A stretch of DNA of 64,000 nucleotides, from positions 2,753,694-2,817,693 of the forward strand of contig OY282378.1 of the NCBI GenBank assembly GCA_958295835.1. The letters are read 5' to 3'. A model generated the notes under the pieces. It was not told the DNA's origin. It made no database searches and saw only the letters and a program-made list of their open reading frames with translations. Within the stretch, counting starts at the first letter, position 1; every line of letters starts with the position of its first letter. A program made the position numbers and the translations under genes. This DNA is from an uncultured Gammaproteobacteria bacterium. GTDB lineage: Bacteria > Pseudomonadota > Gammaproteobacteria > HK1. Below are positions 31,618 through 39,144 of this stretch, one piece after another.

Positions 31618-34294
31618 CCAGCGCGACCGCGCCGCTGCCGCGGGCGCAGACCCCGAGCGGATTGACGTCCAGCTCTTCGAGCCGGTCCCGATGCTCGACC
31701 GCGAAGCGGGCGATGCCGAGGACCGCCGCCACCGCCGCGTCCACGTCGGCCGGCGCCCGGCCGCGATAGCCTTCGAGCACCGGCGCGCACCGGAGTCCCG
31801 ACAAGGCCGCGCGGACCTCGGCCTCGGACACCGGCAGCAGCAGGGTGGCGCTGTCCGCGGCCAGCTCGACGAGCGTCCCCCCCGAGCCCACCGTCAGCAG
31901 CAGGCCGAGCTGGGGGTCCCGGTGCAGCCCCACGATCAGCTCCGCCACGACGTCCGGTGTGAAGCGCTCGACGAGCACCCCGCCACTGTCGCCACTGCCG
32001 CCGCCGTCGTTGCCAATGCCGCCGCCGTCGTTGCCACCACCGCCGTCGTCGTTGCCACCACCGCCGTCGTCGTTGCCACCGCCACCGCTGCCACGCAGGC
32101 GGGGTCGGCGATGCCAGGGTCGGCCAGCGGCGCCGTCGTTGTCATCTCCACCGCTGCCATCGCTGCTACTGCCACCATCGCCGCTGCCACCGCTACCATC
32201 GTCAGCATCGCCATCGCCACCCCCAACACCGCCCAGCGCCAGCAGCTCGCGTGCCGCCTCGCGGACCTCGCCGGGCTCGCTCAGCCCCAGCCTCACCGCC
32301 CCGCGCTCGGTCTTGTGCGCGATGCCCAGCGCCTTCACCGCGACGGGGCCGCCAAGCGAGGCGGCGACGGCCACCGCCTCGTCCTCGTTGCGCGCCACCG
32401 CGCCCGGCGGAACCACGACGCCGAATGCGGCGAGCCGCGCCTTGGACGCCGCCTCGTCGAGCAGCACCGGTGCGCCCGACAGACACTCATCGGCGAGAAG
32501 CGGAGCGCCGGGCTGATGCCGAACCTGCGGATCATCGTGTGACGGCCCCGGCAGACACTCATCGGCGAGGGGCGGATCACCGTGCGACAGCGCCGACAGA
32601 CACTCATCGGCGAGAAGCGGAGTGCCGGGCTGATGCCAGGCTTGCGGATCACCGTGTGACGGCCTCGAAGGGCGCCCACCGGTGAGGAGGGGAGCACCGA
32701 GCGGTGCGCGCCACGCCTCCCCCACCGCCGCCGCGCCCTCGACCGCGGCCAGCGCCTCGCGCACCCCGGCCAGCGGGGCGATGCCGCGCTTCATCAGCTT
32801 CTCCGCCGTCTCCTCCGACAGGTTCTCCCCGAGGGTGGCCGCGATGATCCCCCTGGCCCCGGCCGCGTCCATGGCCCGCTCGAACGCATTGGCCGCCACC
32901 CACCACTCCGCGTCCTCGCATCGGTCGGTGCGCGGGAAGTCCAGCACCAGCATGGTCGCGTCGAACCCTGCCCGCGCGAAGGCGGTGAACGTCCCGGCCA
33001 ACGCGGCCTCGTCGCCCCAACTGAAGGTGTGGTAGTCGAGCGGGTTCGCGACCGTGACCAGCGGATGCACCGTCGCGCCCACCGCCGCGGCGTGCTCCGG
33101 CGCAAGGTCGGGCAAGGCCACCCCGGTCCCCTCGACGGCATCGGCGATCACCCCCGCCTCCCCGCCCGAGCAGCACATCGCGCCGAGGCGCGCGCCGCCG
33201 AGCGCGCCATGCACGTGGAGCAGCTTCAGCGCTTCGAGCAGTTCCGGGATGCCGTGCACGCGGGCGAACCCGAGCCGGCGCAGGAACGCCTCCGCGCCCG
33301 CGTCGGACCCGGCCACGGACGCGGTATGGCTGAGCGTCGCGGCCCGCCCCCGCTCCGAGCGCCCGGCCTTCATGACCACCACCGGCACCGCCCGCGCGCG
33401 GGCCTCGCGGGCGAGGGCCTCGAACCCCGCGACCGAGTCGAACCCCTCGACGTGCAGCCCGATCGCGCTCACCCGCTCGTCTTCGAGAAAGGCCGAGGCG
33501 AGGCGCGAGACCCCGAGCTGGGCCTGGTTGCCGGCAGTGACCACGTAGGCCAGGGGGAGCGCGCGGCGCTGCATGGTCAGGCTGATCGTGATGTTCGAGG
33601 ACTGGGTGACGATGGCGACGCCGCGCTCGTCCGCGCCGAGCCGCCGCCCCCCGTGCTGGTCCGGCCACAGCGGCGCGCCGTCGAGGAAGTTGATGAGCCC
33701 GTAGCAGTTCGGCCCGATGATCGGCATCTCCCCCGCCGCCTCGACCAGGGCGCGTTGCAGCGCGCCGCCGTCACCCGCTTCGAGGAAGCCCGAGGCGTAG
33801 CACACCGCGCCGCCCGCGCCGGCGCGCGAGAGCGCGGCGACGACCTCCACCGTCGCGTGGCGGTTGACGCCGACGAAGGCGGCGTCCGGCGGTGCGGGCA
33901 GCTCGGCGACGGATCGGAACGCGGGCCGTCCCGCCACCGTGCCGCGCTCCGGGTGCACCGGCCACAGGGCGCCGGCGAACCCCATCCGGTCGCACTGCTC
34001 GGCGACCCGCACCGCCTCCCGGCCCCCGATGACCGCGATGCTGCGCGGACGCACGAGGCGGGAGAGCCGCGCGGCAGCGGCGCCGGCGACGGAGGGTGCC
34101 GCGGGCGGCGTGCCGGCGCCGGACGGCGATTCAGGGCCGGACTCGAGGCGGGAAAGTCGCGCGGCGGTGGTTCCAGTGACCGAAGACGCGGCGGACGGCG
34201 TGCCGGGACTGGGCGGCGAATTCTCGAGCGGCGAGCCCGGTTTCGGCCTCCTGCCCCCATGAATCCGGGATCGCATGATGCGCGTTGACATCAC
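31583..34294 (-). CDS. ADP-forming acetate-CoA ligase family protein with low-complexity insertions
   Basis: An acyl-CoA synthetase of the NDP-forming type, 903 residues instead of about 700. Domains in order: CoA-binding Rossmann domain (VRPRSIAVIGGREAVRV), succinyl-CoA ligase-like domain with phosphohistidine region (GRAATLSHTASVAGSDA), and an ATP-grasp domain split by insertions (GAPVLLDEAASKARLAAFGV, GGPVAVKALGIAHKTERG, then VLVERFTPDVVAELIVG). Three foreign stretches are seen: an N-terminal duplicated segment with two ARLSRL units, a repeat insert at about 32480-32690 (three LLADECLS-like copies), and a Gly/Asp/Asn run at about 31975-32230. The start GTG 34294 is uncertain. It probably activates a carboxylate such as carnitine, crotonobetaine or acetoacetate for the neighbouring beta-oxidation-like enzymes. 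Confidence 0.85.
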   Translation of the reverse strand: MMSTRIMRSRIHGGRRPKPGSPLENSPPSPGTPSAASSVTGTTAARLSRLESGPESPSGAGTPPAAPSVAGAAAARLSRLVRPRSIAVIGGREAVRVAEQCDRMGFAGALWPVHPERGTVAGRPAFRSVAELPAPPDAAFVGVNRHATVEVVAALSRAGAGGAVCYASGFLEAGDGGALQRALVEAAGEMPIIGPNCYGLINFLDGAPLWPDQHGGRRLGADERGVAIVTQSSNITISLTMQRRALPLAYVVTAGNQAQLGVSRLASAFLEDERVSAIGLHVEGFDSVAGFEALAREARARAVPVVVMKAGRSERGRAATLSHTASVAGSDAGAEAFLRRLGFARVHGIPELLEALKLLHVHGALGGARLGAMCCSGGEAGVIADAVEGTGVALPDLAPEHAAAVGATVHPLVTVANPLDYHTFSWGDEAALAGTFTAFARAGFDATMLVLDFPRTDRCEDAEWWVAANAFERAMDAAGARGIIAATLGENLSEETAEKLMKRGIAPLAGVREALAAVEGAAAVGEAWRAPLGAPLLTGGRPSRPSHGDPQAWHQPGTPLLADECLSALSHGDPPLADECLPGPSHDDPQVRHQPGAPLLADECLSGAPVLLDEAASKARLAAFGVVVPPGAVARNEDEAVAVAASLGGPVAVKALGIAHKTERGAVRLGLSEPGEVREAARELLALGGVGGGDGDADDGSGGSGDGGSSSDGSGGDDNDGAAGRPWHRRPRLRGSGGGGNDDGGGGNDDGGGGNDGGGIGNDGGGSGDSGGVLVERFTPDVVAELIVGLHRDPQLGLLLTVGSGGTLVELAADSATLLLPVSEAEVRAALSGLRCAPVLEGYRGRAPADVDAAVAAVLGIARFAVEHRDRLEELDVNPLGVCARGSGAVALDALIRTREAAS

Positions 34295-34348
34295 TCGTCG
34301 AGCCTTTCAGTATGGCTACCCGTATCGCTTCATACAGGAGCCCGCAAC

Positions 34349-34594
34349 GTGAAGACGACCATCGACATTTCCGATGACCTGGCCGCGCGGGCGAAAGCAT
34401 ACGCCGCAAAGGAGCGGATCACCCTCCGTTCGCTCGTTGAACGAGGATTGCGGGAGATATTGCGATTCGAGGAACAGCGGGAGCAATTCGAGTTGCGGGA
34501 CGCCAGTGTCGGAGGGCGAGGGCTGCAAGCCGAGTACAAGGACGCAGACTGGAGCCGCATTCGTGAAGTCTCCTACGAAGGGCGGGGAAGTTGA
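34349..34594 (+). CDS. vapB: VapB-type antitoxin
   Basis: An 81-residue antitoxin with an N-terminal ribbon-helix-helix type DNA-binding region (MKTTIDISDDLAARAKAYAA, RSLVERGLREIL) and an acidic/aromatic C-terminus (YKDADWSRIREVSYEGRG) of the kind that wraps the toxin. It belongs to the DUF2191 group. Its TGA overlaps the TTG start of the PIN toxin gene by four bases. The pair lies antisense between the CoA-ligase and acyl-CoA dehydrogenase genes, which look like one original operon, so it is a likely insertion. Confidence 0.85.
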   Translation: MKTTIDISDDLAARAKAYAAKERITLRSLVERGLREILRFEEQREQFELRDASVGGRGLQAEYKDADWSRIREVSYEGRGS

Positions 34595-35034
34595 TCGCCA
34601 CCGACACCAACATCCTCGTCCATGCCCACCGAGCCGATTCCGAGTGGCATGCACAAGCCCGGTCCTGTATTCGGTCGCTCGCGGAAGGCCGGGCGCCGTG
34701 GGGCATTCCCTGGCCATGCGTGCACGAGTTCATCGCCATCGCGAGCCATCCGGGGATCTGCGATCCGCCGTCGATGATCACGGCGGCGATCGATCAGGTC
34801 GACGCCTGGCTCCAGTCCCCGGTGGCCGCATTGCTCGCGGAGTCCGGTTCACACTGGCCGGCCTTGAAGGAACAGCTCGTCGTCGGGCGGATCAGGGGGC
34901 CGATGGTTCACGACGCCAGGGTCGCCGCGCTGTGCATCACCCACGGCGTCACCGAGTTCTGGACCGCGGATCGGGACTTCAGTCGGTTCCCGAATCTCAA
35001 GACCCGCAACCCTCTGCTCGACCGGTCCGGATGA
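34591..35034 (+). CDS. vapC: VapC-type PIN toxin
   Basis: A 147-residue PIN-domain RNase toxin starting at TTG 34591, overlapping the antitoxin stop. Active-site acids: ATDTNILVHAH (D5), WPCVHEFIAIAS (E), VHDARVAALC (D) and TADRDFSRFP (D/D). The set is complete, so the toxin is probably active and needs the preceding antitoxin. The 200 bases after it carry no gene but contain a short repeat ('gtgccggcgccggacggcgattc' type) shared with the 5' part of the CoA-ligase gene. Confidence 0.87.
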   Translation: MIATDTNILVHAHRADSEWHAQARSCIRSLAEGRAPWGIPWPCVHEFIAIASHPGICDPPSMITAAIDQVDAWLQSPVAALLAESGSHWPALKEQLVVGRIRGPMVHDARVAALCITHGVTEFWTADRDFSRFPNLKTRNPLLDRSG

Positions 35035-35248
35035 GCCGCGGCCGGCCGGATCGCTGCCGCAACCGCCGGGACGATGCAACCAGGATGATGCAAAAGGGGA
35101 GGGACATGGTCCTTCCTTCGCCCCCAAGCGTGCCGGCGCCGGACGGCGATTCCGGCCCGGACTTCACGCGGGCCGCCCCGCTACCGTTCCACGCGACATC
35201 GGGCGGGTCCGCACCGCGTACGGCGACCCCACGCCGGGCGCCGTACGC

Positions 35249-36409
35249 TCAGGCGCCCAGGGGACGCAGCAGGTCGCGCCCGATGATGTGGCGCTGGATC
35301 TCGGAGGTGCCGTCCCAGATGCGCTCGATACGGGCGTCGCGCCAGAAGCGGGCCAGCGGAAGGTCGCTCATCAACCCCATCCCGCCGTGGATCTGGATCG
35401 CCTCGTCCGTCACCCGCGCGAGCATCTCCGAGGCGTACATCTTCGCCGAGGCGATCTCGCGGTCCGCCGGAAGCCCCTGGTCCAGGCGCCACGCGGCGGC
35501 GAGGGTCAGCCAGTTCGCCGCGTCGATCTCGGTGATCATGTCGGCGAGCTTGAAGGAGACCCCCTGGAAGCGGCCGATCGGCTGGCCGAACTGCCGGCGC
35601 TTGGCCGCGTGGGTGAGCGCCAGATCGAACACCCTCCTCGCCCGCCCCACGCAGCCCGCCGCGACCGTGATCCGCGTCGCGTAGAGCCATTCGTTCGCCA
35701 GCTCGAACCCGCGATGAACCTCGCCGAGGATCTGCGCGTCCGACAGCCGGCAGTCGTCGAAGGTGAGGATGCAGTTGTGGTAGCCGCGGTGCGAGACCGA
35801 GTCGTAGCCCGGCCGGATCTCGAAGCCGGGGGCGCCGCGATCGACGAGGAAGCAGGTGATGCGCTTCTTCGGCCCGCGCGCGGTCTCCTCCTCGCCGGTG
35901 GCGACGAACACGATGACGAAGTCGGCCAGGTCCGCGTGGGAGATGAAGTGCTTGGTGCCGTTCACCACCCAGTCACCGCCGTCGCGGCGCGCGAAGCACT
36001 GCATCCCGCGCACGTCGGAGCCCGCGCCGGGCTCGGTCATGGCGAGGGCGTCGAAGCGCTCGCCCCGCGCGGCCGGGAGCAGGTAACGCTCGCGCTGCTC
36101 CCCCTCGCAGCCCATCAGGATCCCCGAGGGCCGGCCCCAGAACACGCCCAGCGCCATGGACGCCCGGCCGAGCTCGCGTTCGAGCAGGGTGAAGGTCAGG
36201 TGGTCGAGGCCGCCGCCGCCGACCTCCACCGGCAGGTTCGGGGCGTAGAAGCCCAGATCGATGACCTTGCGCTTGATCTCCTCGCCGAGCCCGGGCGGCA
36301 CCTGCCCGGTGCGCTCGACCACCTCCTCGTGCGGATAGAGCTCCTGCTCGACGAAGCCCCGCACGGTGTCGACCACCATCTGCTGCTCGCTCGTGAGTCC
36401 GAAGTCCAT
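35249..36409 (-). CDS. acyl-CoA dehydrogenase, CaiA-like
   Basis: A FAD-dependent acyl-CoA dehydrogenase of 386 residues, full length. Signature regions: ALAMTEPGAGSDVRGMQCFA, WVVNGTKHFISHADLADFVI, the RRQFGQPIGRFQGVSFKLAD motif, and QIHGGMGLMSDLPLARFWRD ending RIWDGTSEIQRHIIGRDLL. In this group the catalytic glutamate is placed by the region before IHGG; it is not verified here. It resembles crotonobetainyl-CoA reductase CaiA and related short-branched enzymes. It is oriented with the carnitine dehydrogenase-like gene upstream and the CoA ligase downstream. Confidence 0.87.
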   Translation of the reverse strand: MDFGLTSEQQMVVDTVRGFVEQELYPHEEVVERTGQVPPGLGEEIKRKVIDLGFYAPNLPVEVGGGGLDHLTFTLLERELGRASMALGVFWGRPSGILMGCEGEQRERYLLPAARGERFDALAMTEPGAGSDVRGMQCFARRDGGDWVVNGTKHFISHADLADFVIVFVATGEEETARGPKKRITCFLVDRGAPGFEIRPGYDSVSHRGYHNCILTFDDCRLSDAQILGEVHRGFELANEWLYATRITVAAGCVGRARRVFDLALTHAAKRRQFGQPIGRFQGVSFKLADMITEIDAANWLTLAAAWRLDQGLPADREIASAKMYASEMLARVTDEAIQIHGGMGLMSDLPLARFWRDARIERIWDGTSEIQRHIIGRDLLRPLGA

Positions 36410-36419
36410 AGATCAGTCC

Positions 36420-36581
36420 CTATGACATCAAAGGGAATTCTTCGAGATAGAGCTCCGTGGCCTCTTGAAGATTGGCGAAGGCATCCTCGATCGTCTCGCC
36501 TGGCGTCGTGATGCCGGTTTCCGGATTCATTGTAACGCATCCACCTTCCTGATCGGGAATGAGGACTGCCCTCGACAACAT
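36420..36581 (-). CDS. short HicB-like antitoxin, no HicA next to it
   Basis: A 53-residue frame that starts at ATG 36581, with GGAGGA about five bases upstream on the minus strand, and stops at 36420. It translates to a HicB-like fold: MLSRAVLIPDQEGG, GITTPGETIEDAFANLQEAT, ELYLEEFPL. This is the expected strand-strand-helix with the (G)DTIEEAxANxxEAxELYLE signature. A HicA toxin (dsRBD-like, about 60-80 residues) would normally precede it, but the 75 bases up to the carnitine dehydrogenase gene cannot hold one. It is either an orphan or part of a different partner system. Confidence 0.75.
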   Translation of the reverse strand: MLSRAVLIPDQEGGCVTMNPETGITTPGETIEDAFANLQEATELYLEEFPLMS

Positions 36582-36656
36582 GGATCTTCCTCCGGAACTT
36601 GCGAATCGGTCGATCGCATCGGCGATGAAACCGCGGGACCGAATGACACTTGCAGT

Positions 36657-37748
36657 CTATTCATTGTTCCTCGAACCGTCGATTCCCGAGCTCCGCGGTT
36701 CATTCCTTTCGGAACCGCCGGCCAGGCCTGGAGCCGGCACCCGAGCTGCACCGCCGGAGCGCTCGCGCATCGCACGCCTCGTCTCGCCCAGCAGGGCGCC
36801 GGCGCCCCAGCCGGATTCGCCGCTGCGCTCCAGGGCCTCCATGATCCCGGCGAGGTTGTCGTCCCGGATCCGCTCCAGCTCGCGGATCGAGCGCCCCGCG
36901 GCCTGGGCATCGGATTGCCCGGCGATCCTGTCGATGAGTGCGTCGTCGAGATCGGGCACGTCGGTGAGCTTCGTCCACGGCCACTCGAGGCACGGCCCGA
37001 ACTGCGCCATGAAGTGGCGCATCCCCGCCTCGCCCCCCGCGACCCGGTACACCTGGAAGATCCCCATCTGCGCCCAGCGCAGGCCGAAGGAGTAGCGGAT
37101 GACGTCGTCGATCTCCTCCACCGTGGCGATGCCGTCATGCACCAGCCACAGCGCCTCGCGCCACAGCGCCTCCTGGAGCCGGTCGCCGATGAACGCATCG
37201 ATCTCCTTCGCCACCACCACCGGCTTCATGCCGAGCGAGGCGTACACCTCGCGAGCCCGCTCCACCGCGGCGGCGGAGGTGGCCCGCCCGCCCACGACCT
37301 CGACGAGGGGGAGCAGGTACACGGGGTTGAAGGGATGTCCGACCAGCAACCGGCCGGGATGCGCCAGGTCGCGCTGCATGTCGCTCGGCAGCAGCCCGGA
37401 GGTCGAGGACCCGATGACCACCTCCGGCGCCGCCGCCGCGTCCACCTCGGCGAGGACCGCGCGTTTGAGGTCGAGCCGCTCCGGCACGCTCTCCTGGATG
37501 AACTCCGCGCCTTCGACGGCGGCTTCGACGCTCGGCGCGATCCGCAGCGCGCCTCGGGCCGGGCGGGCGTCGCCGAAGAGGCGCGCGAAGACGCGCTCGG
37601 CGTTGTCGAGGACCTCGTTCGCCTTGCGTTCGGTCTCGGGATCCGGATCGTAGACGGCGGCGTCGATCCCGTTCAGGACGAACCGGGCCGCCCACCCGCC
37701 GCCGATGACCCCGCCGCCGATGCACGCGGCGCGCTGGATGCGGGCCAT
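36657..37748 (-). CDS. lcdH: 3-hydroxyacyl-CoA dehydrogenase family, L-carnitine dehydrogenase-like
   Basis: An NAD-dependent dehydrogenase, 363 residues. Rossmann start AACIGGGVIGGGWAARFVLNG; the 3HCDH core contains SSTSGLLPSDMQ, PGRLLVGHPFNPVYLLPLVE (catalytic H-P-F-N-P) and IGDRLQEALWREALWLVHDG. The C-terminal domain with FQVYRVAGGEAGMRHFMAQF and LEWPWTKLTDVPDL is, from memory, close to L-carnitine 3-dehydrogenase, which oxidises carnitine to 3-dehydrocarnitine. The last 35 residues are low complexity (RSGGAARVPAPGLAGGS). The thioesterase domain sometimes fused to this enzyme is absent. Confidence 0.8.
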   Translation of the reverse strand: MARIQRAACIGGGVIGGGWAARFVLNGIDAAVYDPDPETERKANEVLDNAERVFARLFGDARPARGALRIAPSVEAAVEGAEFIQESVPERLDLKRAVLAEVDAAAAPEVVIGSSTSGLLPSDMQRDLAHPGRLLVGHPFNPVYLLPLVEVVGGRATSAAAVERAREVYASLGMKPVVVAKEIDAFIGDRLQEALWREALWLVHDGIATVEEIDDVIRYSFGLRWAQMGIFQVYRVAGGEAGMRHFMAQFGPCLEWPWTKLTDVPDLDDALIDRIAGQSDAQAAGRSIRELERIRDDNLAGIMEALERSGESGWGAGALLGETRRAMRERSGGAARVPAPGLAGGSERNEPRSSGIDGSRNNE

Positions 37749-37817
37749 CCCGATGCCCTCCTTCTACTGCTTGTGCCCGCGAACCCGGCCGGCCCGCTTG
37801 CGGATCCGGCGGAGCGG

Positions 37818-37981
37818 GAGAAGTGGACTCCGATTATCGGACAATCCGACAAGTGTACTCCGCCCCCGTTGGTTCGCCAGCTTCACGCTGCCTTGGGCCA
37901 TGAGCCGCTGCCCGCATATACCGCGTCGGGTGTCCTGCGACCCAGGCACTGATGGCGGCGCTCGGCATTGTAGAACCGGAA
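37818..37981 (-). mobile_element. IS3-family transposase 3' remnant with IS end
   Basis: On the minus strand, 37981 to 37883 translate to the C-terminus of an IS3-type transposase (FRFYNAERRHQCLGRRTP, DAVYAG), ending at a TGA. Beyond it the sequence gaagtggactccgattatcgg (37820-37840, given in part) resembles an IS terminus. A near copy, gaagtggaccccgatgattgg, is at about 42465. Only about 160 bases remain, so the element is dead. Confidence 0.72.
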
Positions 37982-37984
37982 GCG

Positions 37985-38258
37985 CCGTCGCCATCGGCGA
38001 GCCCTGGAACCCGGCGAACGCCGCGGCAGCCGCATCCGCCGGCGCCGGTGCGAATGCCGGAGCGGGTGTCCCGATGGCCGCGGTGCACGGCGGCTTCGCC
38101 GACCTCGTGAGCACGGTACGGCCCGCCGTCGTCAACGTCGAGGTCACCCGCACCATCCGGCCCGCCGCGCGGCGGCGTCCGGCGACAAGCCCCTGCTGCT
38201 GCTCGTCGAGCGCAACGACCACCGGCGCTACGTGGCGATCGGCCTCGACCGCGGCTGA
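37985..38258 (+). pseudogene. DegP/HtrA protease fragments
   Basis: A frame contains VHGGFADLVSTVRPAVVNVE, the start of the mature trypsin-like domain of DegP-type proteases. Just after a frame change come GDKPLLLLVERNDHRRYVAI and GLDRG-stop, which match the very end of the second PDZ domain. Everything between (catalytic triad, PDZ1) is missing. The gene has been reduced to two ends fused together, next to the IS remnant. Confidence 0.65.
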
Positions 38259-38336
38259 ACGCCGGATGGCGGGCGGGGCGAGGAAGTGGCGAGCCATTTC
38301 CGCCTCGCCCGCCCGCGGAGGATCGTTGAACGCCCG

Positions 38337-38765
38337 TCAGATGACGCAGAGGTGCCGGCGGTCGGCTCCGGTCACGGTGCTCGGGGCGACGCGGGTGTCG
38401 AACGTGGCGAAACGTCCCTGGCGTTCGACGGCAAGCGCCAGCAGATACGCATCGGTGATCTGCTTCGGCCCGATGGCGTGGCGCCAATCGGCGACGCCCG
38501 GGCTCAGAAGACTCGTCGTGTCGGGCCAGAACCGATGATGGCGGGTGGCGGTCGCCTCGCGGAGTCGTTCGGCGACGGCGGGCACCGGCAGGTGGTCGGG
38601 ATAGCCGGGTTGCGCCATGATCCTCAGGCATCCGTTCTCGGTGATTGGACAAGTCGCCCACCCGTGATGGATGTTGTCCCTCAACCACCGTCTGGCGGCT
38701 TCATGGTGCAGATGTTCGGCGTCCAGCAGGGCGATCAGGACGTTCACGTCCAGCAACGCGCGCAT
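38337..38765 (-). CDS. vapC: VapC-type PIN toxin
   Basis: A 142-residue PIN toxin. Acidic residues: MRALLDVNVLIALLD (D6), CPITENGCLRI (E), KQITDAYLLALA (D) and ATFDTRVAPS (D). The CPITENGxLRI motif is characteristic of one large VapC subgroup (TA_Sll-type). The start ATG 38765 overlaps the stop of the upstream antitoxin by one base (TAATG), so the two are co-translated. Confidence 0.88.
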   Translation of the reverse strand: MRALLDVNVLIALLDAEHLHHEAARRWLRDNIHHGWATCPITENGCLRIMAQPGYPDHLPVPAVAERLREATATRHHRFWPDTTSLLSPGVADWRHAIGPKQITDAYLLALAVERQGRFATFDTRVAPSTVTGADRRHLCVI

Positions 38766-39016
38766 TACTCGCCGGTCTCCTCCCGTAGCCGGTCGATCAG
38801 CTCGTTGGTAACGACCCCGCCGCGTTTGGGGAACGGACGAAAGCCGTACTCGGCATCGGGCTCCTTAACTTGGTCTTCGTCGTCATTCCGTGCGCCGCGG
38901 ACCAGCGATTGCCGCAGCAAGCCCGATACCACGGCCCCCACGGAGCTGGATGTGCGCCTGGCGACTTCCTTCACGGCGATGAGCAGATCGTCGTCGATGT
39001 TCAGAGTCGTTCGCAT
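38765..39016 (-). CDS. vapB: VapB-type antitoxin
   Basis: An 83-residue antitoxin from ATG 39016. RHH DNA-binding N-terminus MRTTLNIDDDLLIAVKEVAR, then TSSSVGAVVSGLLRQSL, and an acidic toxin-binding tail (PFPKRGGVVTNELIDRLREE). It lies directly before its PIN toxin and should autoregulate the pair. A partial palindrome-like promoter region upstream was not resolved. Confidence 0.85.
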   Translation of the reverse strand: MRTTLNIDDDLLIAVKEVARRTSSSVGAVVSGLLRQSLVRGARNDDEDQVKEPDAEYGFRPFPKRGGVVTNELIDRLREETGE

Positions 39017-39144
39017 GGCGGTACCCGACCGGCAAGGGAGAATGAAGTTTGATGCTAGCGCATCATGCATCGAATTGCACTTGAACATCGTGTCGCCGCG
39101 ATCGTGAACCGGCCCGGAGAGCGTGGTCGCGCATCCTGCGCGCA

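Noticed and set aside
31936..32229. Low-complexity frames over the 'ccgccgtcgttgccacc' run, which looked CRISPR- or VNTR-like
   Set aside because: Units are 3-15 bases and imperfect, without the 25-40-base repeats and unique spacers of a CRISPR array; it is coding low complexity.
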